Of a DNA stretch of 64,000 bases, positions 1 to 13,980 are shown piece after piece. The stretch comes from Cheiracanthium punctorium (Eukaryota; Arthropoda; Arachnida; Araneae; Cheiracanthiidae). Made by a program: the position numbers and the translations under genes. The first letter of the stretch is position 1. Every line of letters starts with the position of its first letter. The DNA is taken from contig JAWZYV010012360.1 of assembly GCA_038373885.1 (NCBI GenBank), forward strand, positions 1 to 64,000, written 5' to 3'. Under the pieces are notes generated by a model. It ran no database searches. It had not been told where the DNA came from and saw only the letters and a program-made list of their open reading frames with translations.

Positions 1-1273
1 TACTATTCCAACTGAATGGTAATTGAGAAGTAATATCCTATAGCAGACAATTACTTACTTTTTATCGATATCCGTATCGGGACTTTTTCAGCTCTATAAG
101 CATTAATTTGTTCGTCCATTGAGTATAAATATCGATGTTTATCACATTTTTTTTGGAAATTAGTCATCCTTGAATATTTCTAGAAATAGTTTTGTATTCT
201 TTATATGCTTGACATTTAGTGGATCTGAAAAAGAAGACATGGCATTTCTGGTAACAGGATTACGGAAGCATTTTATGCAAAACATAATATTGTTCAGTTA
301 GGTAACATTTTGCTTGAGACATCTTGAATGCGAGACTAATGTATTAAAAATATAAATTGCGTTTCTTTTGTTTTGCTCTTTATTTGACGTTACTTTTTAC
401 AATTTTGGCAGTGAGTTTCATGCTAATATCATATACAACTTACTAAAAGGAAATGCTTTTCTAGTACCCGAAAAGTACCTAAGAACACATTTTCTTTCAC
501 CTACATAATAAAATAACAGAAGGAAGACTGTAAGATGAACTAGTAAACTAAAAAATTTTATGTGACAGTTTCTTTTATACTTACATGGTTGCGTTTTTTT
601 AATTAAAAGAACATATTTAGGAATAAAATTCTTTGAAAAAGTGAGTACATGTAAAAATGTGACTGTATTATACCTGCTTCGGTTTGTGGCACTCTTCGAG
701 CAAATGCAGTTAGCTTATTTGAAGTTTGAAGGGTTCTATGTTTAAATCAATATTTAAGCTCTTTATTTTTAAACAACGAACATTGGTTCAAATCTACTAA
801 ATCAATTTGCCTGATTCACACTTAAATAGTTCCTTTCTGATGAAATATCAATGTAACTTACTTTTTATTGTAATTGTTTTAGAAATTTAGCCATTTTAGC
901 TAACATATCCGAATTAGGTAAAAAAATTATTTAGTAAGGTAATTCTAAAAAGCTGTGGTTGCACAGTTTGATATCAATATCTAAATGCTTTCTGTTGCTC
1001 TCTCTGATAAGAATAGATTTTAAAATACTACATTATTTTTAAATAGAAATTCAACTAAAATGTGGTAACGTATTTTAATTGACATTAAATATTATCGGTT
1101 TAAATAAATCAATGTTTCTCGGACAAAATGTTTTGGCACTGAGGGAAAAAAGGCTTCAATTTGTCAAAATTGGGTCAACTTCCTTGATTCATGCATGGAT
1201 ACAAGATTTAGTGATTTTTTTTTTTCCTATATAATAAAAATTATTTTTTCACATGAAAAAGAAATAATTATAC

Positions 1274-1500
1274 TTTTTTTTTTCAAATGGCGGCCCTTAA
1301 CAATGCCTTGGCCGCTACTAAGACCGGAGTTGTTGGTCATTTTATTATGGGGGCATATAGTAGGTGGACCAACGTTGACCCTTATGAAGGGACGGACACT
1401 ATAACATCCGATCCCAGTCGGGGCTCGAACCTCGACAGCCGGAACTTGAAACCGAAACCGTAGTAAGGTGCTTTACCCACCATGCCATCCGGTCGGCGAG
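1274..1500 (-). mobile_element. tRNA-derived SINE, reverse orientation
   Basis: Read on the minus strand, a pol III type 2 promoter is visible. An A box (TGGCATGGTGGGTAAAG) lies at about 1,471-1,487, and a B box (GGTTCGAGCCCC) at 1,420-1,431. The spacing is near that of tRNA genes. The body runs on past the tRNA-like head and ends in an A-rich tail, seen as T's at 1,274-1,283. Copy B of the duplication (about 44,490) goes straight from one flank to the other, so this is an insertion after the duplication. The flanks share an A-rich string near AGAAATAA / AGAAGAATAA that may be the target-site duplication. It is not an intact tRNA gene because no cloverleaf closes at the expected length. Confidence 0.8.
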
Positions 1501-3079
1501 AAGAAGAATAACACTTGTTTACATAAAATAGCGTTTATGTAAGAAGTCTCAATAAAATATTGTATCAAAATACATTTTACTTTTTTTTTAGAGGAGAATT
1601 AACTTTACACAGGCAAAAAGCTACAAGACATATTCACAAAAAAAAAAAAGAATTTTTTTTTTCTTGTTGCTTGGGAAAACTGTGTTTATTCCCAGTGAAA
1701 ATTCTATTTTTCCGTTTACAAAAATTCTTCTCATAGCAGTTTTATGCATTGTATTATTTTTTTAGACTGTGACGAATATTTTACAAATATTTAAAAATTA
1801 TGTCAAGTTTCGGATTTTTTCCTAATGAAATAAAATGTTACAGTGCGAGGATACCCAGTGTGTTAAGTCCTATAGAAAAGCTTCATAATGTAACGCTAAA
1901 TGAAAATAAAAATGGAGTATTTAACCGAATGTCATCTAGACTCACGGTTTTTACGAATTTTTAAAGGAGCAATTCTTTGATGGAGCTGCAATTAAGCGGC
2001 AAGCCAGAAACTCGGCGCTAGTTACGTTACATTACATAGAGATGTGAGCAAGTTAATGTCAAAATCTTTTGTGGCGTTGATGCTACGAGTCACTGCACCG
2101 TCCTGTGAAAAACTAAATTTTTCTGCAGCTATAAATAATTACCCTCTTCGTGAAATTTCATGTATTTTTTTTTTCCATTCAACGATTTTCTCCTACTTGA
2201 TTGTTATCTCTAACAAGTTTAATTCACATATTACTATATTTGCATATTGTTAAATTACGCATTCAGTCTGCCGTTATGAAATATAACACTCCTTATTCCA
2301 AAATATAAATAATATTATTTATTATTTTACTTTCCAATATGTTTGCACTCTGAGTGAACGGTTGTCGTAAATTGTCGTAAAGTGCACTACTTTGTACAGG
2401 TATGGCAGGCTCTAGGCAAAATATTTGAGCTGTTTTATTTGTGGTGTTTCGTAACCATCTGATATTGAATGTTTTTCGAAGTAATGCTCCTTTTTCGGAA
2501 CTACGTCTGAAGATATAATGATTTGTATGCCAGAATTCGGCGAATATGTAGGATGTTTATTTGTCAATTCTTTTAAAATGCGACATAGCTTCTTTCCTAC
2601 CAAATTATATATACGGAGTAGAGAGTAGGAAATCTTATGTGATCTTTATATCCAAAGACATTTTTAATTTCAGGAGCATTTTTCCCCCTGTTGTTGAACA
2701 TGTTCGTAAAAATTAATATTCAAAATACCACCTTTGCAGATATTCAATGGAGAAGTAGCTTGCACACTCATATTGTCTTCGCACCCAAAAGAGGCTTATT
2801 TTTAAAATAAAAAGTTATTATTTTAAACACCGTTTAGTTCCACATATTTCTAAATAAATGTGTGAAATTTGTAACTGATTGGTCTGACAGACTAGATTTG
2901 TGTAAAACATAAACCCACAAGCATACTTTCTGCATTGTATATGTAAATAGGTAGATAAATAAAGGGTTTCCATTTTATCAGCTTGCTTTGGAAATTATAA
3001 TTAACCTACTTATTCTGAAATGTACGTTCTACTCTTTTAAAATTAACACTTGGGGAGAAGTTGTATCGAAGCCTGATCT

Positions 3080-3815
3080 GAGAGTAAAGTGGTGTTCTTT
3101 TGTTAAGTCGCAGGAGAACAGGAGCCTGCTGGATGTCGGTGGAACTTGTGTAGGTACGACGGGAATGAACCATGGCCAGTGAGAAAAGCTGTTGCTGGCG
3201 ATTCCAGCTTAAATACATAGGACCCAGGTTTAGGGAGTAGTCTGAACGTGTGACGTCCCTTGTCCGTTGATTGCCATATGCTTCTCCAAACCTCCAGCTT
3301 TGCCTTGTGAAGGATCTGATTTATGTAGGAGAACTGTACTGCTAGAATATAGGAACCCTCTGTTAATGCAGCTGCTTACTTTGCTAGCTGATCTGCCCTC
3401 TCGTTCCCTTTGATGTTGATGTGGGCTTTGACATGGCTCAATTGATCAATTCCCTAAGAAGGAGCTTGATTTCAAGGACAAATGGGTTGCTTGTTCTGTG
3501 ATAGGAGATCGTTTGAAGACTGCTGAGACTGTCACTGTATAAGATTACGTATTTTCCCTGCCAGTTTTCCTCGATCCAGTTCAGCGCCTCTCGAATTGCA
3601 AGCAGCTCTGCCTGGTACACGCTGTTGAAATTCGATAGCCCTATGCAACCGTGGTAGCGTTCAATCTCTCCCTCAAATGCTACAAATGCTGCACCCGTGC
3701 CTTGTTCAGTCTTGGAGCCGTCAGTGTAGATGCTGTGGCCTATTAGGTGTTGCTGAGTGACTGTGGTCAGTTTAATTGGGTGTTGTCCAGGTTCCTTCGC
3801 TAGAATATATCTAGT
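3080..3815 (-). pseudogene. LINE (jockey/R1-like) ORF2 C-terminal fragment with RNase H domain
   Basis: Reading the minus strand from 3,815 down gives an RNase H domain: a SIYTDGSKTEQGTG block near 3,735 (first catalytic Asp), VYQAELLAIREAL near 3,620 (catalytic Glu), ILYSDSLSSLQ near 3,540 (third Asp), then SHVKAHINIKGNERAD near 3,430. A downstream block reading LTGHGSFPSYLHKFH with a Cys-rich tail near 3,150 is typical of the end of ORF2 in jockey- and R1-type LINEs. The reading frame is interrupted at least once between the RNase H and C-terminal parts. No reverse transcriptase or endonuclease is present, so the copy is 5' truncated. Copy B lacks it at the matching place (about 46,050), where it has unrelated DNA instead. 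Confidence 0.85.
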
Positions 3816-4193
3816 TATTAAAATATTTATTTGTCTGTGTAATGGATATCAAGTTCCATTTATTTCATTTCTTTGCGAAATTAATTTTTAACATTATATA
3901 TCGATGAAGTCTATTTTCTAATCCGCCCCAAACTTATTTAAGCGTCCCTTTTACGAAGATTGCGTCACCTGTGTTTCTCAAACGATCAATAGATGGCAAT
4001 ACCGTCCAAAAATTTAAAATTTTACATTTTGAGCGTTTTAGCGTGTTTTTCAGTCACGGACTTAGCTCAATCGTTTTAGCGGCCCACAATACCCCCAGGT
4101 ACGAAATTTAAAAAGAATACTTAGAGCTGTTTTCGATATCGCTCGGGCATATATACACACATACAAACATTCCGCATTTAATATAGGAACGGA
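3816..4193. other. Unassigned sequence joining the LINE fragment to copy A
   Basis: This stretch has no counterpart in copy B and no coding signal. It contains a short GC-richer block (about 4,055-4,150, including GCTCGGGCATATATACACAC) that looks repeat-like. It could be the remainder of the LINE insertion event or an older repeat. Confidence 0.3.
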
Positions 4194-5960
4194 TTAAATT
4201 ATATAACGAATTGATTTTTTTTAAGAAGGTATACTGAGATAATGGATATATGAAAACAGCTACATAGATGCCTCCTACTAGAATATTTCAACGAATTATG
4301 CTTTCGGAGATGTTTTTCAAAGTCAATTTTTTTTCATTTATTTTATATTCAGCAAAAACGAGTTGGTAATAGGTACATCTTTTCGTATAAAGAATTGTTT
4401 GCGATTACTAACCTAGAGCTTAGATTTTACAAGGATCCAGGGAAAAAAAAATTCTTCATCTCAAGTCGAAAAGTCTAATTGACTGCTCAAACTTAGCATA
4501 ACATTTTAATTATTTTTAAGACTGACAACACATTGATAATTGTACAACAAGGCAGCTTTAATGACCTTAAACATTGCAAAAAAGGGTAGCAAACATTATT
4601 GTTAAAGGAGGAAAAATTGTGTAACTTATCCAGCTCATCAATCGGAACATCTGTTACAATAACAAGAACAGTTTAAAAGTTGCAATTTCGAATATATATA
4701 TATTCATTTTTTAAGAATAATTTTATGTTTATAGAATTTCTAAAACTACTTGAATGAAAATTCAACAAGTTATAATAAAAATATACCTCACAGCACTTAG
4801 ACCGAATACAGGAAAAGTTAAATAAAATGTTAAATTCAATGAAAAAGGATTAATGTTTCTTTTAGAGAGCGTAATTTTTATAAAATGTTCAATTAAAATA
4901 CAATTATTAAATTTCTATTTGCTGCTCCTTTTTATGTGTTATTTGAAAAGAATAAAAACTATCTATCGAATTTTTTTGCTCTTTTTTTAAGCTTTTATTC
5001 GCTCACAACTTTTGAAAAATTTAATGGATTTTAATTAATGGCGTTTAATCATTTCTAATAAAGAACTTTTCCTCTATAAGAAAAAACAAATGACTTCGAT
5101 GTATTTCCTTGCAGAAGTATTAATAAACTCGTCCCTGATCCGAAATATTTGCTTTATCTTTCAATTATTTACTTTACTTAAGCAAAAGAAGGGGGAATTT
5201 TTCTAAAAATAAACCACAAGCGCTTGTTTACTACAATAAGTATCACCAATATTACATTGTAATTTATCGGAAAATCAAGCCTTTAAGACAAGATTTTCTT
5301 TCAACTTGAAATGTTTCCTCTTTATTTACATAATGAACGGAATCTCGTAAATGAAACTGCTTCTAAAGGTTTTGCGTGTTTGCATAATCAAGAAATTTAA
5401 CCTAAATATTTATACAGCTAAATATAATGCGTTTGCTTTTGAATAAGTCAAACTGTGTGAGGTTATTAATTTAAAAGCTTTGACGAATGAAAGTGTTTTT
5501 ATCGAAAATAAATATTTGTATAACATTCAGTTTTGATAATTAATGTTAAAGAATGTATCTTTGTGATATTTGTTAAAATTTTAATGCTATTATTTTTATT
5601 GGCTAGCTTAGTACTATTTTTATTAGCTGGTAAATTATAAATTTTTCAAGATTTTGTGCTTCCGTACGATTTAATATGGAGTACATTCTATGTTAATCAG
5701 GCTAAAATTTAGAAGCATAGGTTATGCAGTTTAATGGTTATATTGCTTTATCATATGTAAACGGATCAACTGTGTGATCAAAATTTAGTGTGATATCACC
5801 CATCAAACTGCTTAAAACTTATTATATATTACCAGAGTCTTTCAAACTTAGCGAGTGTTTACGGAGATTATAATTTACACCCAGGTACTATTTGTTCTTC
5901 CGTCGATGGACATTATCGTGTAGTTTCTAGAAGCTTATGAATTGCATCGAACTTTATGTA

Positions 5961-6179
5961 CACCATCCAAAAAAAGTATTCGAGCAAGAGAGAAATTTCC
6001 TACATTAGATTTGCGAATAATAATTGAGTTTTTGAAAAACGCACAACTTGATAGAAATATGGAAATTCATATTTATACATAGCCGAATTCATATTATATG
6101 ATAAATAATTTTTAATATACGAAACCAACGTAGGAAATTTCTCTCTGGCTCAAATACTAAATACTTTTTTTGGAGGGTG
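5961..6179. mobile_element. Tc1/mariner-type MITE
   Basis: A 219-bp element with terminal inverted repeats of about 40 bp. The left end starts CACCATCCAAAAAAAGTATT and the right end is its near-complement, ending CTTTTTTTGGAGGGTG. The inverted repeats continue into a GAGAGAAATTTCCTAC block on each side. It is flanked by TA on both sides (5,959-5,960 and 6,180-6,181). Copy B (about 49,490) shows the empty site with a single TA, confirming a TA target-site duplication. The interior is AT-rich and codes for nothing, so it would depend on a Tc1/mariner transposase made elsewhere. Confidence 0.9.
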
Positions 6180-9100
6180 TAAATAGTAGCAAAATTTATT
6201 CGAGCACTGACCTACAAAAGGATATTGGGATGTAATTCCTACGATCACTAAATGATTTTAGCTATTGTGTGTAAAATTTGGAGTTGCCATGGATTTACGG
6301 AGTTTTTTACTGTATAAAACTCTGCTTATTGATTTGATAGTGATATTCATTTTATATTAAATTGTAAGTAGAATTTGTATCTTGAATTTTTGGAAGTACA
6401 CTGTTTTTGCTCTTTGAACTTGGCCTGATTCATGATCGACATTGACTCAAGAACCCTTTCTTAATAGATGTAATACTCATTTCATTCTTTTGAATATTAT
6501 ACGTAGATTACTTGAAATGATTACTAACAAATTATTTCCTATCTTTTTTTTACATTATTCGATGAAGAGACCGAGAAAATTCATACAATGTAGAGCATAA
6601 CATAAAATAGTAAAATTTTGGAAACTTTTCAGAACAATTGCTATTTTACGTGTGTTGTAATATTCTAAGTGTAGCAGCATGTATTGTTTACAATCTTATC
6701 AAACTGCAGCTTTACTAAACATATCAAAATATAAAAAAAAAATCTAAACATGTTATTGATAAAAATATTCTACGTTCTCCATGCAATAGATAATACATGC
6801 CTGAAACAGAGTGTAATGATTTAGAGCACTCAATTATTAACAGAAATAGTCAAGAAAAATTCAAAAATAGAAAAAAAAAATAGAAAACGTTATGAACATA
6901 TAAAAGCGAATGCTTTCATTTATAACTGTACAAAAAACTAGAAAAATAACTTCCTTCACAATTTGTAGTTAAATTAACTCCATCATACTTCAAATATACT
7001 TTCTTCTAAAAACATGTGTTTGCCGTGCATAAGAAAATCAGAAACAGTTTTAAAATTTATTCAAAGCTTTTTACAGATATATTTCCATATTTTATAGAAT
7101 ATACTAACAACCTTAATCCAAATCAAATCTGCATAGTTCATTTTTTTCTACATTTCGTATATGGATTTCTGCGCGTTGATATTTCAAGCTACAGTTCATT
7201 CATTTTAAATTGGATGAAAGTAAAATCATTTATCCAATACACAACCAGTGGTTTTTAAATTCATTTTCGTAACCAAATATATTTTACGACAATTTGGCAA
7301 TGCACTGCAATTACAGATTGAAATTGTGCTAGAAAAATTGAAATTGGACACAAAAATTTCGAAAATTAAAATAGAGATGTAATTTTAAAATAACAATTAC
7401 TATACTGGAGAAAGTATTCAATTATTTACATCACAAACAACGATCAGATAAATGCATCTAACATGGAGCCTTTTCCTTTTCAAAATGAATGATCATATGT
7501 TTCACCAGATCACCGAAAGCATATTCTTGTTCATGCACCATTATGAAGGATTCTGAAGTACATATGTACTTCAATTAAATCATCGAAATCTTTTTGAAAG
7601 TTTTTCAAATGTGCACTATTCAAGAAATTTATGCTTTGAATTCTAATAGTTACACTGATTCAACACCACAGTTTCCCTGCTCAAGTATGTGAAAAATGAT
7701 CTCACTTTCATGAAAAACAAGAATAAATAAAAAAGTTTGGAAATTCAGATTCAGAATAACTGCAATATTTTAAAATATTTCTTAATTCTATTTGTGAATT
7801 TTTTTGCTGTAGATAAGTATATTTCTGAAAAATCGTTTTTAATTAATTCAGGAAAATGAATTTACTATTTGGGACATTCAAAGTGTGCGTAATAGATGAA
7901 AAATTGGTGTGAAGAAGAGAAAAATGCATTCATATTATTTTTAATAAGCATAAATGCTGATAATTTATTTTTAAAACACCGAAAACATATATATTTGAAA
8001 CAACAAATAAAATGTTTTGTATTCAGAAAGCTTTGCAAAGTTATAAAATAAAAATACCTTTTAATATTGCAGAAGTATTATTTTACTTATTTTTATTTAA
8101 TTATCAAAAATTAGCTTTTACATATCAAATCCAGCTTCTAAATATTTGTTTCCTACTAAAAGCAAAAAACAATCCATGTTTTGAAATCAAATATTGTGAT
8201 AATTTAAGTTAATTTTTATAATGAACTACGGAATGTTCTTTTATTATAATTAATAAATATGCATAGAATTCAAGTTGAGGTACGCTTATTTTATATTGAT
8301 ATATACTGATAGCACAAAAATTCAAGGTATATTGTTATGTTAACCCCTTAATCGGTCAATTATTTTACAAAAAACTATTGACAAACAATATTTTTGTGTG
8401 TATGTTTGCAATTTACGAGTACAAATTTTTTGAGGCTAAATTTCCCGATTTAAATGAAAGTCCCGGATGAAAAGCATTTCTGTGGTATTCTTATGTTGTG
8501 TCATCTATTGAAAAGTATTAATGGCGGTATTGGAGAGTGTTAACTAAGCGGTTTCTATACACGAAAAAAAAAATACTGGTAACTAGAAATGAAAGAAAAA
8601 ATCGAGCCCGTACGGCGCAAGTTCCGATGCGACACACGATGATCGTATAACCTTTTTAGGCCTTGCGTAGACAACTGACGACTCAAAAGCTATCTATACT
8701 ATAGTACAGATGGATATCCTAATTTGTTCCATAAAGTAAAAAAAAATTCCTCGAAAATTTAATAATCAGCATTTTTTTTATACTTTTTTAAATTACAAAT
8801 GTAATCTCTATTACCGAAAGAAAAAATATTAGCCAGTACATTTCACGCCCAAATCGGTTAAATGGTGAAGATTTTCTATAATACTGGAAATTTACTGGGA
8901 AAGGGTCACTCACAACCGGAAAGTTTTTTACCAACATGTTTTAATTTTAAGTGTTGTGACAGGTAAATGTCTTAAAGGAGATCTTTCATTAAAAAATTGT
9001 CCCGCATACGCACGCTAATTTGAATACAAGTTGGAAAATCTTCATTTAAGAGATCGAAAAAAGGGAATCGACCGTCATTCATAATTATCCCACATTATGT

Positions 9101-9790
9101 TTATGACAGGTACTCTTAAGTTTGTAAAGACAGTGACTCTAAAAGTTGTCCGACTGAAATCGAACCTTGCAAAATCGCATAGGAGGCAATAAATTTGCCA
9201 ATGAGTAACACTCACTAAATAACTTATATTTTTTATTTTATATTTTTTTCATATGTAGGTCTATATCGGCATTATTCAAAACTTCACTGGTAAAATCAAC
9301 TAACTTTTACTTGTTGGCTGGGGTACAAATAGAACTAACTATAGCAGGGACTATATATAACTATAACAGGGACTAATTATACATTTATAACTTAATACAC
9401 ATAACCCTCTTTTGATATTTTGGTGAACTGCGCATTAGTAGGATTTGTGACGAACAAATTAATGTGTTTATCGGTAAATCGGTACTTTAATGTAAATTTT
9501 TAAATAAAAACTCTCGTTTCTAAAAATTCATCATCGCAACTTGCTTTAATACATATTTATGAGAGATATTCAGGTTACCATGGGTCCTAGAAGGGTGCCT
9601 AATTCTTTCTTAGGAATATTTTAGTACCATATTGAAATATTAGATTTTACTTAACAAGACTAGGAAATAAGACACGCTAAAGCAGAGGGCTAAAATTACC
9701 CTAGATACTTCTAAATAAATCATATTCTCTTATATGTTCTACACTACATGGAATACAAAAATTATACTATAATTCTGATAAGTATGTACG

Positions 9791-9821
9791 TGTTGTGTAT
9801 GTGTGTGTGTGTGTGTGTGTG
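9791..9821. repeat. (GT)n microsatellite
   Basis: An almost pure GT run. Copy B carries a shorter version near 56,873-56,886, so this locus expanded or contracted after the duplication. Confidence 0.9.
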
Positions 9822-10490
9822 CTGTTTTAAAAATTGTTGTAATTACAAAGAAAGGGGTACAGAAAGAGTTCCAGTTTTTTACATATTGGCATTCAACATA
9901 GAAAAAAAAAGATAAAGCTAACTGCAATTTCCTTTGTACAAATACGCGTCAGTGCAAATGTCTGAATCCATTTTTATAGTTATAAATTTATATGACTTCC
10001 GAATTTCTCGCCAAATTAAATATCTACTATAAATGTATCATTATAAAATGGTACAATTTTATCATTGTCTGAATTCTGTAGTATTATGTAACATATATGT
10101 TTAAATATCACATTTTAAAATAGATGTTCAATTCGAAATGAAATGGATGTACTTTCTGCTTGATTTTATGCTATGCTATGCTTTTATTTTCAGGTTTTTA
10201 TTTCGGTAAAAAAATGTTATAAAACTTCATTTATTGTTGCAAATAACATAAGACAAATTATTCTGCTGTTTTACATTTGCAACGTTTTCGAAAATACTTT
10301 ATATGTAGTTCGAAGAACTCAAAATATTGCAATACTGTTCTGCCTTTACTGCTCTTATACAACTTTATCGTTTAGTTAAAGAAACATACCGTAATTTAAA
10401 TTTTTTCTTAAATTCTCGGAACAATGGTAAACGCTTTTACGCTTTACAGCACCATTAAGTATACTTAAAGTAACGCAATTATTTTAATTG

Positions 10491-11529
10491 CATGCGCTTT
10501 TATTCTCTCTCTCAACCCGATAAACACATCTAAATTAGAATTTCGTCGTCACTATTGAGAAAGAATATCTTGGCAAACCACACATTCATAATCCAATAAC
10601 TTTTATCGTATTAACATTCATAATTTTCTTTCAACTATTCTCCTAAAATTCTCAAACTAACAAGTCCTGTCATCGAATCAAAAGTTCTGTAGTTACATTT
10701 CTATCGTATGCTTACAGTACAATAACACAGGGAATTTGCCAGCTCAGGAACTTTGTTCGTTCCTGTAACTAAAACACAGGTTAGACGAAAGGATTTTGTA
10801 TCTTCTTTAGAGAGTTGAGGGCTGGGAATGTATGAAAGAGCTTTGTTTAATTGCATTTTGAGAGATCTTTGGACTTGATGCAATTATTAGGCAACGCCAT
10901 TCTCACCAAGTTCCAATGTGGTAGAAAAGTAATGAAGGAGTTATAATTATGAAGAGATTTATTCATCGTTGGAAATATAATGAAGGTTTCTATGGGGCTT
11001 ACCAAAAAATGAGGGAAAAAAGAATAATTAACAAGGAAATTACCACGAATTGGACATCTCACATATAAGTGTCAACAAATTCTCTTCCTGGGTTATTAAT
11101 TCGTGTTTATTGTTTCCGCTTATTTTTTGATTATATTTCTTGTTCTTACCTTTCTTCTCCTATGGCATTTAAAAGATCTTTCTTTATCATAATTCTTAGT
11201 TTCTGTGATTGCTTTCTGAATATGAATTATTCTATTTCATTACATACATCGTTCTCCTAACTCGGTGCATAGTAACAAAGGTCGTGTTTCGAACTTTCTT
11301 TTTCAAAAATAAACTGTCCCAAATAAAAAAAAATTCACTGCTCTCGTTTGAAAGCTGAAGAAAAACACAAGTTTACAAAATAATATATGAAAAATTCTTC
11401 TCAAATGTTTCTAACACTTGAATTAAAGTTCCGATTTTTTTATCTAAATTATGGCTGTAAAGTATATTTTCTTCTTTAGAAAACAGTACGCTTTAAAAAT
11501 ATTTATTTAAATCTTATATTAGACAAATA
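10491..11529. other. Unannotated AT-rich stretch
   Basis: No homology to other parts of the window and no coding region with a recognisable domain. The ORFs here (60-71 codons) have no family signature and are the size expected by chance. Confidence 0.5.
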
Positions 11530-11947
11530 CAGGGTAGTTATAATTAAAGTTTCCCGATAAAACGTATTCTGAAGCTGAAACTACTTAGTACAATGACACC
11601 AAATTTAGTATATGGACTGTACAAAAGAAGCGCTCAAGGAAGTTTAAAAAGAAAGTAAAAAATGTCCACTAGGTGGCGCTTTGCATGGTAAAATCGTCTC
11701 CAAAATTGACCCAAATTAGTTAATAAACGCTCAAAAAGTATTTCACACTTCGAATTAGTCATTTCCATTGTTAAATTTTCTTTTCTTCATGCAAAGCGCC
11801 GCCTAGTGAACATTTTTTGAACTAACATTTTCTTTCGAAATTCATTGATCACATCTCTTGTGTGGTCTGTATACCAAATTTCTTCACAAGCCGTTCACCC
11901 AGTTTAGCTGTAGAACCCAATGTATTCGGGAAGTTTAATTCACCCTG
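11530..11947. mobile_element. Foldback MITE with CAGGGT ends
   Basis: The left end begins CAGGGTAGTTATAATTAAAG and the right end, reversed, begins CAGGGTGAATTAAACTTCCC. A second inverted pair lies inside (CCACTAGGTGGCGCTTTGC near 11,668 and its complement near 11,797), so the whole element can fold back. A TA precedes the left end. The right flank reads AA rather than TA, so the target duplication is not clean. Mariner-like MITEs with such ends are common in arthropods, and this assignment is by analogy. No transposase is encoded. Confidence 0.7.
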
Positions 11948-13980
11948 AACCTTTAAAAATAACAATTGAGCAAAAACAGATAACTAATACCTCTCGGAAC
12001 TAGCCGTGCGTGGTTACTTCTCGACAACATCTGTTTTTCAAAACATAAACAAACATGTAACGGCTGTAGCCAGATTCGCCTAACATTACAACAGCTATTT
12101 GGTTTAGGTGCACTATTAAAGTAATGTTATTAATTTTAGAAAACAGTAAGTGTTACTTTTTGGGTAAATAACTCGTTTGAAATGCCTGATGTGCTGATTT
12201 TGAGGCTTTTACTGCTCCTTATATCTGAAATGTAGACTTACTTTTTGTCAACTACAAAGATTTGAACAAACTGCCCTTTTTCCGTGATCACTAATAAGTG
12301 TAATAAAATAACTCTGCCTGACTTGTTTAATTTCAACACTGCTTTTTTTGCCACGACGACAAAAACTCGAGTAATAAATTTTTATCGGTAGTGTTTCCGA
12401 TAAAGATATGTTATTCCACTTCATTTTAGCTATCCTGTAAAATGCTTCTCCCTTTAGCACCAAAATTCTAGTTTCAGCGATTGGTTTGGTTTGTGGAGTA
12501 AGGCCGAGACCGCAATAGGGTCCTAGTCCTTAGGGGAAATGCCCACCATCGGGGATTTTCTAAAGGGTCCTAGCTTGCATTTCGATGAATGATCAATGTT
12601 CGGGTTATATGACTTTCTTTAAAAAAATAGTTTATCGCCTTAATTAGCCCTTAATTTTTCTGCATAAAAAATATCATTTGTTTAACTCGGTTCTTTTAAT
12701 TAGAACAAAAAGTCATAGAAATTCTACAAATATTTTCTAAAAGTTTCGTAATTTTTATATCACAAAAAATGGTAGGTAATGCCTTATACTATAATTAACT
12801 CGTTCGTGTTCTTCTGTTACGAATGGATAAAATACATAAGGGGACTAGTTTGTTGTTCCATTGGCGAAACTGGCATGTAACATGGAGGTGGGGGTGGCCA
12901 AATTGCTTCCTATTGCAGAAAATATCATTTTCAAATAGGGGCTATATCTACATTTTCTTCAATTTTAGGAGGGAAATTCCTCCCTCTTACCCTTTGTAAG
13001 TTACGCCTATATGTGTTCTATTAATATCGTTGTTATATCCTTCGCTTTTTGTCTGTTATCTAATGTTTTATAGTAATAAATCTATATTCCTTCTATACAT
13101 TTCACTGAACTAAATTACGATTACAGTAAATGCACGTAATCTTAATACAATGCTCGAAACATTTAAATAACGTAAAACTTAAATAACTCTCACGGAATAT
13201 TTATAACATGCCAAAAATCAACTATTGCGACTTCTGATCTTATTGAACACAAAAATTTTCAAAGAAAAATAACTTCCATTTTTAATACTTAATTTCTAAC
13301 TTTCAATGCGGAAATAATTAGTATTCAGAAGAAAGTTCCCCTACAATGGCCGCTGAAATAGAGTCAATAAAGATCTCGTGAACGGTGAAACAAGATTTAT
13401 TCCTTTCAAAGAAATCCGCTACCGCTTTTGAAAAGAGACAAACCAAACAAATTTTCCGAAAAAGAAACATATGTAAAGGAAATCCTATCTTGAATGGTTA
13501 AAATGTAATGCGGTAAAAAGCCTTTTACAAATTTCCTAGATCAATGGAACACAATATCGTGTCAGGGAAGAAAACGAGCGTTAATTAGTCGGAATTCTTT
13601 CGTTCATCCGTGATTCTTAACGGAAAAGATGAAAAAAATTACCTGGAATTCGCAGTAATAGCCATTAGGGAGAATTTATCAGTTGTGTTCAATAATAAGG
13701 GTAAATGAAGCGAATTAAGAATATAAAAGACTTCCATACAAATTTGTGATATGTATACATTCAAAGATAAATAGATATATGGGAGTATATGAAACACAGT
13801 GCGAATGCTAAAGAAAATGGTCATTATGCCAAATTTGATTTTAATATTTTTTTGAATCGTTCATTTAAAAAATAATGCTTGAAATGCTGTGTTTTAAATA
13901 GTCATTTTAAGTGATTGTATAATGTTTTCGTTTTCTCTCTATCTATTTATCTGCATATATATAATTTACCTATTTACCTA
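11948..13980. other. Unannotated stretch with one GC-richer island
   Basis: Mostly AT-rich with no credible coding region. At about 12,480-12,600 there is a compositionally distinct patch (GTAAGGCCGAGACCGCAATA and onward) that looks like a fragment of an interspersed repeat, but I cannot assign it. The final bases before 13,981 are short TATCTATT-like simple sequence and form the left host flank of the Helitron pair. Confidence 0.4.

Larger units (their letters stand above)
1..10490 (+). repeat. Segmental duplication, copy A
   Basis: This block aligns in the same orientation with 43,252-64,000. Anchor pairs are 1/43,252, 2,410/45,365, 4,220/46,990, 5,890/49,420, 7,260/55,310, 9,550/56,590 and 10,160/63,755. 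By eye the copies agree at about 85-90% of positions with many small indels, so the duplication is old. No long ORF or splice-bounded conserved exon is shared, so the shared part looks non-coding. Copy A may extend left of the window. Copy A lacks the solo LTR, hAT and Ty3/gypsy insertions of B. It carries about 1.05 kb (~8,180-9,240) that B lacks, in which I recognise nothing. Confidence 0.85.

Noticed and set aside
1410..1490. Possible tRNA gene (A and B boxes)
   Set aside because: The sequence runs on into a SINE body and A-rich tail, no cloverleaf closes, and copy B has an empty site, so it is a SINE head.
8560..8660. GC-richer patch (CGAGCCCGTACGGCGCAAG) considered as an RNA gene
   Set aside because: No stable tRNA-like or snRNA-like fold could be drawn by hand and it has no counterpart in copy B; too little evidence.
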